Of a DNA stretch of 64,000 nt, positions 26,287 to 35,773 are shown in pieces. The stretch lies in assembly GCA_035501495.1 (NCBI GenBank), contig DATJWB010000210.1:29756-93755 (forward strand), read 5' to 3'. The position numbers and the translations under genes are program-made. Below the pieces are notes generated by a model, which worked only from the letters and a program-made list of their open reading frames with translations, searched no databases and was not told the origin of the DNA. This stretch comes from JAIQFL01 sp035501495. GTDB lineage: Bacteria; Acidobacteriota; Terriglobia; Bryobacterales; Bryobacteraceae. The stretch's first letter is position 1, and each line of letters starts with the position of its first letter.

Positions 26287-28218
26287 GTGAACGACCATTC
26301 GACGACCGCAAGCAGAGTGCGCCGGGGCAGCCGGATTGTCACTATCCTGACGTGCCTGGCGGCGGCTGCACTTTTATTCGCACAGACTACGGGTTATACC
26401 ATTACGACCATCGCCGGGAACGGGGCCGCGGCAACTGCGGGCCAGGGAGCCTCCGGATTCGCGGGCGACGGAGGACCCGCAAACCAGTCGCAATTGAGCA
26501 GTCCCTTCGCGTTGGCGGTAGACAGTTCCGGAAATCTGTATATTGACGATACCGGCAATCAACGGATCCGCAAGGTATCGGGAGGCAACATCAACACCAT
26601 CGCGGGAAACGGCACCGGTGGTTTCGCGGGGGACGGCGGGGCGGCCACCAGCGCCGAAATCTACGACCCGCAAGGCATCGCGGTGGACAGTAGCGGCAAC
26701 TTGTATATCGCGGACACGAATAATAACGTGATCCGAAAGGTCGCGAGCGGCGGTTCGATCAGCACCATCGCGGGGAGTAATTTAACCGGCGCCGGGTACG
26801 TGGATAACCCGGTGGCCACGAATGGACAGTTCTCATTGCCGGTCGGAATCGCCGTGGATTCGTCCGGCAATATCTACATCAGCGAGTCGTCCAACACGAA
26901 CGGCTCGGTAGCGGGCAACAACCGGATTCGCAAGGTTTCCTCCAGCGGAGCGCTCACCACCTATGGCGGCAACGGCGTGGTCGGCTCCTCCGGCGACAAC
27001 GGCCCGGCGACTACCGCGCACCTTAGCAATCCTCTGGGACTGGCGGTAGACAAGGCCGGAAACCTGTACATCGCGGACACCGGCAATCACAAGATCCGGC
27101 GCATTGCCGCCGGAACCGGCATTATCACCACCGTGGCGGGTACGGGATTCGCGGGCTTTTCCGGGGACGGCGGTCCGGCGATCAACGCCCAACTCAACAG
27201 CCCAACAGGCGTGGCGGTAGATGCAGCGGGTAACCTCTACATCGCCGACAAATTGAATTTCCGCATCCGGATGGTGTCTACCAGCGGAATCATCACCACC
27301 ATTGCGGGCAAAGCGGCGTCGGGATATTCGGGCGATGGCGGGCCGGCCACCAGCGCGACACTCCGGTTTCCGACGGGGGTGGCGGTGGACAGTTCCGGGA
27401 ATGTTTACGTGGCGGACAACCAGAACAACGCCATCCGCCTGCTCACGCCCCCGGCGCCCACCGGCGGGAGTGGCCCTCCGGCTATCAACTCGGGCGGCAT
27501 CGTGAGTGCTTCGGCTTTCGGAGCTTTTACTTCGATCGCGCCCGGATCGTGGATCGAGATTTATGGGACGAATTTGGCAGCCGACACCAATTCCTGGGAT
27601 GGCAGCGGAACGACTGCTCCCACAACGATAGATCGAACATCGGTTGTCGTAGGCGGTCAGGCGGCGTTCGTCAACTACATTAGCCCCGGACAGGTGAATG
27701 TTCAGGTACCGTCGACTGTGCCCACGGGCACCCAGCCGATTGTGGTGAGCACAGCAGCCGGGAACAGCAACCCGTACAACATCACTGTGAACGCCACACA
27801 GCCAGGATTGCTTGCGCCAGCCAACTTCATGATCGGCGGGAAGCAATATGTAGTAGCTCAGTTCGGAGACGGTACCTTCGTCCTTCCGCCCAATGCGGTC
27901 GCTGGTGTGACCTCCCGCCAGGCCAAGCCGGGGGAGACCATCGTCATTTACGGAGTCGGCTTCGGGCCGGTGAATCCCAGCATCTCAGCGGGCCAAGTCG
28001 TCCAGTTCAACAACAGCCTGACATTGCCGATACAGTTCTCGATTGGTGGGACACCGACGGCCACGCCATTGTACTACGGGCTGGCTCCCACCTTGGTCGG
28101 CCTCTACCAGTTCAACGTGGTGGTGCCCACAATCCCCGACAACGATACCGCGCCGCTCACCTTCACACTCGGTGGTTCCGCTGGCACGCAGACTCTGTTT
28201 ACCGCGGTAAAGAACTGA
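26287..28218 (+). CDS. Secreted six-NHL-repeat protein with Solibacter C-terminal domain
   Basis: The product has 643 residues. The signal peptide ends at about residue 35 (ILTCLAAAALLFAQ). Six NHL repeats follow with the pattern LAVDSSGNLYIDDTGNQRIR, separated by TIAGNGxxGxxGDGGPA linkers, which build a six-bladed beta-propeller to about residue 390. The tail from GGIVSASAFGAFTSIAPGSW and IEIYGTNLA to the end, with INVQVPS-like spacing (QVNVQVPSTVPTG), is the TIGR03437-type domain first described in Solibacter. It is probably secreted or cell-surface and may bind a polymer or protein. Repetitive DNA in the propeller region is coding, not mobile. RBS-like GGAGGC is absent; the start is judged from the signal peptide. 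Confidence 0.85.
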   Translation: MNDHSTTASRVRRGSRIVTILTCLAAAALLFAQTTGYTITTIAGNGAAATAGQGASGFAGDGGPANQSQLSSPFALAVDSSGNLYIDDTGNQRIRKVSGGNINTIAGNGTGGFAGDGGAATSAEIYDPQGIAVDSSGNLYIADTNNNVIRKVASGGSISTIAGSNLTGAGYVDNPVATNGQFSLPVGIAVDSSGNIYISESSNTNGSVAGNNRIRKVSSSGALTTYGGNGVVGSSGDNGPATTAHLSNPLGLAVDKAGNLYIADTGNHKIRRIAAGTGIITTVAGTGFAGFSGDGGPAINAQLNSPTGVAVDAAGNLYIADKLNFRIRMVSTSGIITTIAGKAASGYSGDGGPATSATLRFPTGVAVDSSGNVYVADNQNNAIRLLTPPAPTGGSGPPAINSGGIVSASAFGAFTSIAPGSWIEIYGTNLAADTNSWDGSGTTAPTTIDRTSVVVGGQAAFVNYISPGQVNVQVPSTVPTGTQPIVVSTAAGNSNPYNITVNATQPGLLAPANFMIGGKQYVVAQFGDGTFVLPPNAVAGVTSRQAKPGETIVIYGVGFGPVNPSISAGQVVQFNNSLTLPIQFSIGGTPTATPLYYGLAPTLVGLYQFNVVVPTIPDNDTAPLTFTLGGSAGTQTLFTAVKN

Positions 28219-28574
28219 CCGGGCCATGGGCCGGCACGGGCTGAGCTCCTGTTCGCTTCAAGATTCTGAGGATCAGATCTGTTGGTCAGCTTCTGGCGAA
28301 TCTAGAGAACGGTTCGGGTAGGCGACGCCTGGCCCCATTTCGGGGAATGTCGATTCTGGTCCCGCCACCAGAGAAGGCACGGCGTGGCAGGCACGGCGGG
28401 GCAGTACCGGACCGGAACATAACTAAAGGCCTGCCCACAATTTTTGTTGCGGCTTTACGACGCAATGCGCCATATTGGGAATGGCGTCAATAACTCGTGT
28501 AGAGCGCACTCGCAGGACCCAGTTCGAAAATTGTCCCGATTCGCGCTCGGACTCCGTGGCGCGGGGACATTTCG
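28219..28574. other. Intergenic stretch upstream of the MgtE-N gene
   Basis: I see no gene in these 356 bases. The part next to the MgtE-N start contains the small inverted repeat CGCCAT/ATGGCG near 28470-28487 and the likely ribosome site GCGGGGA. I looked for a magnesium riboswitch (M-box or ykoK type) and did not find one. Confidence 0.4.
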
Positions 28575-29822
28575 ATGGCGGACCGCTTCCTGTTTTTTAC
28601 AGAATTGCTGGCCATGCCGGTGCTGGACCTCAAAGGCCGGCGCCTGGGGCGGGTTCGCGATGCCGCCCTCGTTCCCCTGGTCCACTCCTCGCGCATCGAC
28701 AGGCTGCTGATCGGAGGCGGCGAGGCCTGGCTGTCCGTCCGCTACGATCAGGTCCGTTCGATCACTCTCGGCAAGGGTATCTCCCTGAGCGACGAGCAGC
28801 TCACGCCGTATCATGACGACGAATACATGCTGCGGATCGCGCGCGACCTCCTCGACCAGCAGATCATCGATGTCACCGGCCGCAAGGTGGTGCGGGTCAA
28901 TGACGTCACCATGGGAATCGTGACCGACGGCATTCGGGACACGCTGAGGCTGCTCGAAGTGGATATCGGGGTCCGCAGCATCGTCCGCCGTTTGTTTCAG
29001 GGCGCCATGCCGCCCACCTGGATTCGCCGCTTGCAGGATCCCATCCCGCCCAACTCCATCCGCTGGGAGTTTGCCAATGTGCTGGAGCCCGACCCCCTGC
29101 GCCGCCTGCGGTTGAATATCACGTACCAGAAACTGGAGGAGATGCATCCGGCCGACCTGGCCGACATCGTGGAAGAACTGCCGCCCGCCGAACGCGAGGC
29201 GATCTTCGAAACCATCGACAGCGAAGCGGCGGCCGAAGCCCTGTCCGAGGTGGAGGACCCCAAGATGCAAGCCAGCATCCTGGAATCCCTGGAGACCGAG
29301 AAGGCGGCCGACATCGTGGAAGAGATGTCCCCCGACGAGGCTGCCGACGTCCTTTCGGAACTCGAGGAGGAGACTTCCGAGGAGATCCTGGACGAAATGG
29401 ACTCGGCGGATACGACCGAGGTACGCGAGTTGCTGGAGTTCGAGGAGGACACCGCCGGCGGAATGATGAACACCGAATTCGTCTCCCTGCACGAGAACGC
29501 GTCGGTAATGGACGCGCTGGCCGCACTGCGGGGAAATGAAGACCTGCTGGATGGATTGAATACGCTGTTCCTGGTGGATTCCGAGGAGCGCCTCTCGGCC
29601 TCGATCCCGCTGGCCCGCCTGTTTGTGGCGTCAGGCGCCGCGAAACTCAAGGATCTGGCCAGCGAGACACGGATCGAGGTATCGGTGGATGAAAAGCAGG
29701 ACCGCGTGACGGAGTTGTTCGACAAATACAACCTCCTGACGCTCCCGGTAGTGGACGAAGAAGGCAAGCTGGCCGGCGTGATCACGGCCGACGATGTCAT
29801 CTCCATCCTGAGGCAGAGGTAG
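28575..29822 (+). CDS. PRC-barrel / MgtE-N / CBS protein, probable transporter regulator
   Basis: The product of 415 residues has no membrane segment. Residues 1-130 hold two PRC-barrel-like units (MPVLDLKGRRLGRVRDAALV; IDVTGRKVVRVNDV). Residues 185-290 are an MgtE N-domain, the acidic superhelix (HPADLADIVEELPPAEREAI, EKAADIVEEMSPDEAADVLS). Residues 290-415 are a CBS pair (DTAGGMMNTEFVSL; LPVVDEEGKLAGVITADDVI). In MgtE this N/CBS unit senses cytosolic Mg2+ and gates the channel; here the channel is missing. It ends 3 bases before the NRAMP gene, and the natural reading is that it is the soluble Mg2+-sensing subunit of that transporter. Confidence 0.88.
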   Translation: MADRFLFFTELLAMPVLDLKGRRLGRVRDAALVPLVHSSRIDRLLIGGGEAWLSVRYDQVRSITLGKGISLSDEQLTPYHDDEYMLRIARDLLDQQIIDVTGRKVVRVNDVTMGIVTDGIRDTLRLLEVDIGVRSIVRRLFQGAMPPTWIRRLQDPIPPNSIRWEFANVLEPDPLRRLRLNITYQKLEEMHPADLADIVEELPPAEREAIFETIDSEAAAEALSEVEDPKMQASILESLETEKAADIVEEMSPDEAADVLSELEEETSEEILDEMDSADTTEVRELLEFEEDTAGGMMNTEFVSLHENASVMDALAALRGNEDLLDGLNTLFLVDSEERLSASIPLARLFVASGAAKLKDLASETRIEVSVDEKQDRVTELFDKYNLLTLPVVDEEGKLAGVITADDVISILRQR

Positions 29823-29825
29823 CGG

Positions 29826-31073
29826 ATGCGCGACTTCCTCGGCCGCTTCCGCTACCAGGTCGCGGTGTTTGTGGCGGTCCTGGGGCCGGGATTCATCACC
29901 GCCAATGTGGACAACGATCCGGGCGGCATCTACACCTATTCCGCGGCGGGCGCCCGGTTTGGCTACCTGCCGCTCTGGACGCTCGTGCCCATCACCCTGC
30001 TGCTGATCATCGTGCAGGAGATGTGTTCCCGCATGGGAGCGGTCACCGGGAAAGGCCTCTCGGACCTGATCCGCGAAGAGTTCGGTCTGCGCATCACGTT
30101 TGTGATGATGGCGCTGCTGGTCTTGGTGAACCTGGCGAATGTCATGTCGGAATTCGCCGGGGTAGCCAGCTCCCTGGGCCTTTTCGGCATCAGCAAGTAC
30201 CTGACGGTGCCGCTCTCGGCGATTGCCGTGTGGTTTCTGGTGGTGCGCGGAAACTATCAGAGTGTCGAGAAGATCTTCCTCTTCGCGTGCGTCCTGTATT
30301 TCAGCTACATCATCTCCGGATTCCTGGTGAAGCCCGATTGGAAACAGGCGGCCATCCGCAGCGTCGAGCCGCAGCTCATGCTCGACCCGGGGTATATCTA
30401 TATGCTGATCGGCATGGTGGGCACCACGATCGCCCCGTGGATGCAGTTCTATCTGCAATCCGCGGTGGTGGAAAAGGGCGTCTCCGTCAAAGATTACGCG
30501 GCGTCGCGAATCGAAGTGATCGTGGGCTGCATCGTCACCGATGTAGTGGCCTTCTTTATCATCGTGGCCTGCGCGGGCGCGATCTGGAGTGTCGCGCCGA
30601 AAGACATTCAGGAGGCCTCGGAGGCGGCCTCGGCGCTGAAGCCTTTCGGAAAGTACGCATTCTTTCTGTTCAGCGCGGGTCTGTTCAACGCGGCGATCTT
30701 CTCGGCGTGCATCCTGCCGCTCTCCACGGCCTACTCGGTGTGCGAGGGCCTGGGCTTCGAATCGGGCGTCAACAAGAGGCTGCGCGAGGCGCCGATCTTC
30801 TACTTCCTGTACACGCTGCTGATTGTGGTCGGCGCCGGGCTGGTCCTGATTCCCAAGTTTCCGCTGGTGCAGATGATTCTGTTTTCGCAGGTCTTGAACG
30901 GCATGCTGCTTCCGCTGGTGCTGATTTTCATGATCCTGCTGATCAACAAGCGCGACCTGATGGGCGAGTGGATCAATCCCCGGTGGCTCAACCTCGCGTC
31001 CTGGGTGTCCGTGGTCATGATCATCGGCCTCTCGCTGGCGTACCTCGGCATCCAACTGCGCGGGATGCATTGA
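29826..31073 (+). CDS. NRAMP-family divalent metal transporter, magnesium-type (NRMT-like) binding site
   Basis: The product has 415 residues with about 11 membrane helices. The TM1 motif reads DPGG (residues 31-34) instead of DPGN. TM6 reads T-T-I-A-P-W at 200-205, where transition-metal NRAMPs have A-x-x-M-P-H. The missing Met removes the soft ligand that lets NRAMPs select Mn/Fe over Mg and Ca. As I recall, the same replacements (Asn to Gly, Ala to Thr, Met to Ala) define NRAMP-related Mg2+ transporters. The MgtE-N/CBS neighbour, 3 bases upstream, supports Mg2+. It is a proton-independent or -coupled uptake system in the inner membrane; the direction and coupling are inferred. Confidence 0.85.
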   Translation: MRDFLGRFRYQVAVFVAVLGPGFITANVDNDPGGIYTYSAAGARFGYLPLWTLVPITLLLIIVQEMCSRMGAVTGKGLSDLIREEFGLRITFVMMALLVLVNLANVMSEFAGVASSLGLFGISKYLTVPLSAIAVWFLVVRGNYQSVEKIFLFACVLYFSYIISGFLVKPDWKQAAIRSVEPQLMLDPGYIYMLIGMVGTTIAPWMQFYLQSAVVEKGVSVKDYAASRIEVIVGCIVTDVVAFFIIVACAGAIWSVAPKDIQEASEAASALKPFGKYAFFLFSAGLFNAAIFSACILPLSTAYSVCEGLGFESGVNKRLREAPIFYFLYTLLIVVGAGLVLIPKFPLVQMILFSQVLNGMLLPLVLIFMILLINKRDLMGEWINPRWLNLASWVSVVMIIGLSLAYLGIQLRGMH

Positions 31074-31123
31074 CAGCGGGCCAACCCGCCTGCCCCGCCG
31101 TCTAACCCCGCTACACTGGGTGC

Positions 31124-32572
31124 ATGCCGCATAACCAGCTCTTCATCAACGGACGTTGGGAAGGATCCGCCTGCACGCGCTACCTGGATGTCTGCAATCC
31201 CGCCACGGGCGAGCATGTCACCGCCGTCCCGGATGCCGATGCCAGCGATGTGGACCGCGCGGTCGCCGCGGCGCGCGCCAGCTTCGAGAAGAAAACCTGG
31301 CGCGGGATGGACCCGTCGAAACGCGAGCGCATCTTGTGGAACATCGCCGACCTGCTGGTGAAGCATCGCGACGAGCTTGCGGCGCTCATCACCCAGGAAA
31401 ACGGCAAGACGCTTCGGGAATCCGCCGGCGGCGATGTGATGCCCGCGGCCGACTGCTTCCGCTACTACGCCGGATGGACCCGCAAGATTTATGGCGAGAC
31501 CATCCCGGTGGACGGCCCGTTTTTCAACTACACGCTGCGCGAGCCGGTGGGCGTGGTGGGAGCGATCGTGCCCTGGAACTTCCCGCTGCAGATCGCCGCC
31601 TGGAAAATCGCGCCGGCGCTTGCCTGCGGATGCTCGGTGGTCCTGAAGCCTTCCGAGCTGACACCGCTCAACGCGCTGCGGCTGGCGGAGATCGCGGTGG
31701 AGGCCGGACTGCCCGAAGGAGTTCTCAACGTGGTGACGGGCTATGGAGGGACTACCGGCGAGTCGCTGGCGCTGCACGAGGATGTCGATAAAATCAGCTT
31801 CACTGGAAGCATCCCCACGGCGCGCAAGCTGCTGCAGGCGTCTTCCGTCTCCAATTTGAAGCGATTGAGCCTCGAGCTGGGAGGCAAGTCGCCGAACATC
31901 GTCTTTCCGGACGCGGATCTGGATCAGGCCGTCAAGGCCTCGCTCTGGGGGATCTTCGGCGGCAAAGGCGAAGTCTGCAGCGCCGCCTCGCGGCTGCTCG
32001 TTCACCAGGACGTCCACGACCGTTTTCTGGACGATCTGGCCGCGCGGGCGAAGAAGTTGCGGCTGGGCAATCCGCTCGATCCGGCCACCCAGATGGGTTC
32101 GCAGATTTCCGCCCGCCAGATGGACCGCATCCTCGATTACATCGAAAGCGGCAAACGCGAAGGCGCGGAGTTGCTCACCGGGGGCGAGCGCGACGTGGAA
32201 GGCGATCGAGCCAAAGGCTTCTTCGTCAAGCCCACGGTCTTCCGCGGGGTGACACCCGAGATGCGCATCGCGCGCGAAGAGATTTTCGGCCCGGTGGTGG
32301 GCGCCATCCGCTTCCGGGATGCCGAGGATGCCGTGCGGATTGCCAACGGAACCGTCTACGGGCTTGCCGCGGCTGTCTGGACCCGCGATGTGAGGCTGGC
32401 CCACCGCATGGCCGCCGAAATCAGGGCCGGATCCGTGTGGATCAATACATATAACAGCTTCGATTCCGGCTCTCCGTTCGGTGGTTATAAGCAGAGCGGC
32501 TTCGGAAGGGACCTGGGGTCCTACGCGCTGGAACAGTATACCAACGTCAAGTCGGTTTGGGTTGCCCTATAG
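31124..32572 (+). CDS. NAD(P)-dependent aldehyde dehydrogenase
   Basis: The product of 482 residues is of normal family length. VGAIVPWNFPLQIAAWKIAP is the cofactor-binding helix with the conserved Asn, VLKPSELTP follows, and KISFTGSIPTARKLL carries the Rossmann turn. The catalytic Glu is in LELGGKSPNIVF, and the nucleophilic Cys is in GGKGEVCSAASRLLV. EEIFGPVV and the end SPFGGYKQSGFGRDLG are also canonical. The usual QGQxC start of the Cys loop reads KGEVC here, which is a minor variant. It oxidises an aldehyde to an acid in the cytosol. It is in the same direction as the metal-transport pair but separated by 50 bases, so may be independent. Confidence 0.9.
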   Translation: MPHNQLFINGRWEGSACTRYLDVCNPATGEHVTAVPDADASDVDRAVAAARASFEKKTWRGMDPSKRERILWNIADLLVKHRDELAALITQENGKTLRESAGGDVMPAADCFRYYAGWTRKIYGETIPVDGPFFNYTLREPVGVVGAIVPWNFPLQIAAWKIAPALACGCSVVLKPSELTPLNALRLAEIAVEAGLPEGVLNVVTGYGGTTGESLALHEDVDKISFTGSIPTARKLLQASSVSNLKRLSLELGGKSPNIVFPDADLDQAVKASLWGIFGGKGEVCSAASRLLVHQDVHDRFLDDLAARAKKLRLGNPLDPATQMGSQISARQMDRILDYIESGKREGAELLTGGERDVEGDRAKGFFVKPTVFRGVTPEMRIAREEIFGPVVGAIRFRDAEDAVRIANGTVYGLAAAVWTRDVRLAHRMAAEIRAGSVWINTYNSFDSGSPFGGYKQSGFGRDLGSYALEQYTNVKSVWVAL

Positions 32573-32918
32573 AAACGAAAGGACCCCCTGCAATCTGCCC
32601 TTTCAAAGCCATCCGCGATTAATTCGGTTTCAATACTCTGCGCGATAAACCGATTAATGCCGCGTAGACTGGATAATTCCGGATTACGATCCATTGATCT
32701 TTTTTCTAATCTGGAATCGTCGTACAATTATCGGGGAGTCGCGTCTCCAGCAGTAGAGGATTCCAACAACGATGAGGATCCTTCATGCTGTCTCACGAGG
32801 ATTCATTCGTTTCTGTGGCAAGGGGCGGCAGTGCCGCTCAGCGCGTTCCGTGGTTGTTTGCCGGCAGTTGGCGTTATCGGTCTCTGAAAAAGGGAAAGCC
32901 CAGTCAGGAGGAGTCAGT
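32573..32918 (+). other. Long upstream region of the repeat-protein gene
   Basis: The 346 bases before ATG 32919 hold no protein I can support; the frame of the next gene is open from 32772 but its translation is basic and unlike a secreted start. A TACAAT (32723-32728) with TTGATC (32694-32699) is the best promoter guess, though the 23-base gap is long. The AGGAGGAG at 32906-32913 is a very strong ribosome site for the downstream gene. Confidence 0.35.
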
Positions 32919-35723
32919 ATGTCTAAATCCCTAGGTGCACGATTCAGTCCGACGGCCCTTGTAATCGGGGCTCTATCACTGCTTCTCGCGGGGCAGGCAC
33001 AGGCGCAAGGACAACTTGCCCAGATGTCAACGCCGGCTCCCGGCTCCACGTTCAGCGCCACCACCGTGACCTTTACCTGGACGGCGGGCACGGGCATCGG
33101 GCAGTATTGGCTCTACGTAGGAAACTCGAAGGGAGGATTCGACCTGTTCTCGTCGAGTGAAACCGGCCTGACCGATACCGTGACCGGCCTGCCGAACGAT
33201 GGGCGGACTCTGTACGTGCGATTGTGGTCCCTGGTCACCAACGCAGTCTCCGACGTTGCCGGCTGGAACTACATCGACTATACCTACACGGCTTTTAACT
33301 CGAACAGCACCTGCACCACGCCGACCGCCGCGCAGTTGAGCTCGCCGAACCCCGGCTCGGTATTGCCTGGCTCCTCCGTCACATTTCAATGGGGCGGCGG
33401 CTCGTGCATCACGTCGTACACCTTGTCGGTGGGCAAGGCCGTGGGGGGCGCCGATTATTTTGGCCCAACACAGCTCAGTATCGTATCGCTGGCGGTAAGC
33501 ACGCTGCCGACTGACGGATCGACGGTCTATGTCCGGCTCACCTCCAACTTCAACAATTCCACTTCGCAGTCTGTCGATTACACCTTCACGGCATTCAACT
33601 CGAGTGGCGGCTGCAGCCAGCCGGTTGGCGGGGCGGTCACCAGCCCATCACCGGGCGCGACTCTGACCGGATCGAGCCAGGTGTTCACGTGGAGCGCCGG
33701 TTGCGGTGTGGCCGCGTATTATCTGTATGTAGGGAGCGCCATAGGCGGGAATGACATTTTTGGACAGAATCTCGGAGCCAGCCTGACCGCAAATGTAACG
33801 AACCTGCCTACCGATGGGCGAACGCTGTATGTACGGCTGTGGTCGTTTTACAGCGGCCTCTGGCATTATATCGACTACACTTATACGGCTGCGGGAAGCG
33901 GTGGGGGATGCGGCACCCCGGCCCCCGCGGGCATCATCAGTCCGGCCAATGGCGCCACCTTGGCCGGCGCGACTCAGACATTCAGCTGGACCGCTGGAGC
34001 GTGTGTTACCGCCTACACTCTGCAGATCGGCAACTCCGTCGGCGCGTCCGATATATACGGGCCGGTCACCGGGGCCGCCCTGACCCAGACAGCCACCAAT
34101 CTTCCGGCCGACGGGCGGACCCTCTACGTGCGGCTCACATCCACCATTAACGGCTCTCCGCAATCCATCGATTACCAGTACACCGCGTTCAACAGCAACG
34201 GTAGCTGCGGAGCGGCGGCTGCCGCCACGATACTCTCGCCTACCCCCGCATCAACCTTGTCCGGCAGTTCGGTGACCTTCACCTGGTCGGCCGGCTGCGG
34301 TGTGACTGACTACTACCTGTATGTGGGCACCGTCGCGGGCGGGAACGATATCTACGGGAAAGACCAGATGACCAGTCTGTCAGTCACCGTCACCAATCTG
34401 CCTACCAACGGCCTGCCCGTTTACGTTCGTCTCTGGTCTCAGATCAACTCGGTGTATCACTTCATCGACTACACCTACACGGCCGCCGGCGCCGGCGCCT
34501 GCTCGAGCCCGACTCCCGCGATGATGATCAGCCCGACTCCCTCGTCGACACTTACCGGATCGAGTGCGGTTTTCACCTGGAGCGCAGGAACTTGTGTCAC
34601 TTCTTATACGATCTCGGTGGGCAACGAGGTGGGCGGAGCCGAGATCTTCACCAGTTCCGGCACGGCAACCACAGCCACTGTCAGTAACCTCCCCACCGCC
34701 GGGCAGACTATCTATGTACGCCTTTCGTCGGTAATCAACAGCGTGGTCCAGAGCATCGACTACACCTACACGGCCTTCAGCGTCAACGGCGGGTGCGGCA
34801 GCCCCTCGCCTGCCAACATGATCAGCCCCACGCCTGGTTCGACTCTGCCCGGCCCGACGGTGGCATTCGCCTGGACCAAGGGCTGCAGTGCCGTCCAATA
34901 CTACTTGTATGTGGGCACCGCGCCGGGCGGGAACGATCTCTATGGCCAGTCCCAGGGGACGAACCAGACGGTCACCGTGACAAACCTCCCGACCAGCGGA
35001 ATCACGATCTATGTCCGGCTCTGGTCGCAGTTAGGCACTTCCGTGACGGATGTCAGCAACACCTGGCAATATATCGACTACACCTACACCTCGTCGAGCG
35101 GCGGCCAGGGAGGTTGCACAACACCGGCGGCCGCTACGATCGCCACTCCGACCCCCGGTTCGACGTTTCCGGGCGCGTCGGTCGTGTTTACGTGGAATGC
35201 CGGCTCCTGTGTCACCTCCTACACGCTGTCGGTCGGTACATCGGTAGGCGCGAGCGACATTTTCCAATCCACGCCAGGCGTAGTCCTGGCCGCCGCCGTC
35301 ACCAACCTTCCGACCAACGGCATCACGGTGTATGTGCGGCTGACTTCGGTGATTAACGGCAGCCCGACGAACAATGACTACACCTACACGGCTGCTAACA
35401 TCACCGCGTGCAGCACTGTGGGCATCGCCGCTACCATGCAGAGTCCCACGCCCAACTCCACGCTTACGGGCTCCACGGTCACGTTCACGTGGAATGCGGG
35501 ATGCAACGTCAGCCAGTATTTCCTGTGGGTGGGCACTACGCCGGGCGGGTCCGATATCTATGATCAAAACCAGGGCCAGGGACTCAGCACCACTGTCTCG
35601 AATATACCTACCAACGGTCAACCCGTGTATGTGAGGCTATGGTCCCTGTTCCAGGGCGCTGTCATTGATGTGACAGTCGGCTGGAATTACGTCGACTATA
35701 CTTACACGGCGTCTTCACACTAA
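32919..35723 (+). CDS. Secreted protein of nine alternating beta-sandwich-like repeats
   Basis: The product has 934 residues. The signal peptide is cut near residue 29 (LLLAGQAQA). Nine repeats of about 95-103 residues fill the rest and run to the last residue: P-PGSTLxGSSVTFTWxAG, then YYLYVG or YTLSVG, xNLPTxGxTVYVRL and IDYTYTA. They alternate strictly: repeats 1, 3, 5, 7, 9 have YLYVG...VRLWS, while 2, 4, 6, 8 have YTLSVG...VRLTS or VRLSS. Most repeats carry one Cys in the core (AGCGV or GSCVT) and one in the linker. There is no anchor or sorting tail. The start is fixed by AGGAGGAG six bases upstream. The function is unknown; adhesion or matrix roles are plausible for such tandem beta-domains. 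Confidence 0.85.
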   Translation: MSKSLGARFSPTALVIGALSLLLAGQAQAQGQLAQMSTPAPGSTFSATTVTFTWTAGTGIGQYWLYVGNSKGGFDLFSSSETGLTDTVTGLPNDGRTLYVRLWSLVTNAVSDVAGWNYIDYTYTAFNSNSTCTTPTAAQLSSPNPGSVLPGSSVTFQWGGGSCITSYTLSVGKAVGGADYFGPTQLSIVSLAVSTLPTDGSTVYVRLTSNFNNSTSQSVDYTFTAFNSSGGCSQPVGGAVTSPSPGATLTGSSQVFTWSAGCGVAAYYLYVGSAIGGNDIFGQNLGASLTANVTNLPTDGRTLYVRLWSFYSGLWHYIDYTYTAAGSGGGCGTPAPAGIISPANGATLAGATQTFSWTAGACVTAYTLQIGNSVGASDIYGPVTGAALTQTATNLPADGRTLYVRLTSTINGSPQSIDYQYTAFNSNGSCGAAAAATILSPTPASTLSGSSVTFTWSAGCGVTDYYLYVGTVAGGNDIYGKDQMTSLSVTVTNLPTNGLPVYVRLWSQINSVYHFIDYTYTAAGAGACSSPTPAMMISPTPSSTLTGSSAVFTWSAGTCVTSYTISVGNEVGGAEIFTSSGTATTATVSNLPTAGQTIYVRLSSVINSVVQSIDYTYTAFSVNGGCGSPSPANMISPTPGSTLPGPTVAFAWTKGCSAVQYYLYVGTAPGGNDLYGQSQGTNQTVTVTNLPTSGITIYVRLWSQLGTSVTDVSNTWQYIDYTYTSSSGGQGGCTTPAAATIATPTPGSTFPGASVVFTWNAGSCVTSYTLSVGTSVGASDIFQSTPGVVLAAAVTNLPTNGITVYVRLTSVINGSPTNNDYTYTAANITACSTVGIAATMQSPTPNSTLTGSTVTFTWNAGCNVSQYFLWVGTTPGGSDIYDQNQGQGLSTTVSNIPTNGQPVYVRLWSLFQGAVIDVTVGWNYVDYTYTASSH

Positions 35724-35744
35724 GCTCCGCGGGACAGGTTTGCA

Positions 35745-35766
35745 GGCGGACCTTCACGGGTCCGCC
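35745..35766. terminator. Strong hairpin between convergent genes
   Basis: GGCGGACC and GGTCCGCC form a perfect 8-bp stem around TTCACG. It lies 22 bases after the repeat-protein stop and 8 bases before the end of the convergent methyltransferase, so it could stop transcription from both sides, although no U-tract is present. Confidence 0.5.
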
Positions 35767-35773
35767 CCTCGCC

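Noticed and set aside
26400..27450. Repetitive tract as a DNA satellite
   Set aside because: The repetition follows six NHL propeller blades within a single gene.
28219..28574. Magnesium riboswitch before the MgtE-N/NRAMP pair
   Set aside because: No M-box or other Mg2+-leader features could be recognised.
30800..32404. Long minus-strand open frame of 534 codons
   Set aside because: It is antisense to the NRAMP and aldehyde dehydrogenase genes, which have full family motifs; the antisense translation has none.
32573..32918. Possible riboswitch in the long leader of the repeat protein
   Set aside because: I compared it by eye with the cyclic di-GMP class I core and similar aptamers and found no matching conserved segments.
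32919..35723. Repeated DNA as CRISPR or transposon array
   Set aside because: The periodicity of about 290-300 bases is that of coding repeats in one continuous frame with a signal peptide.
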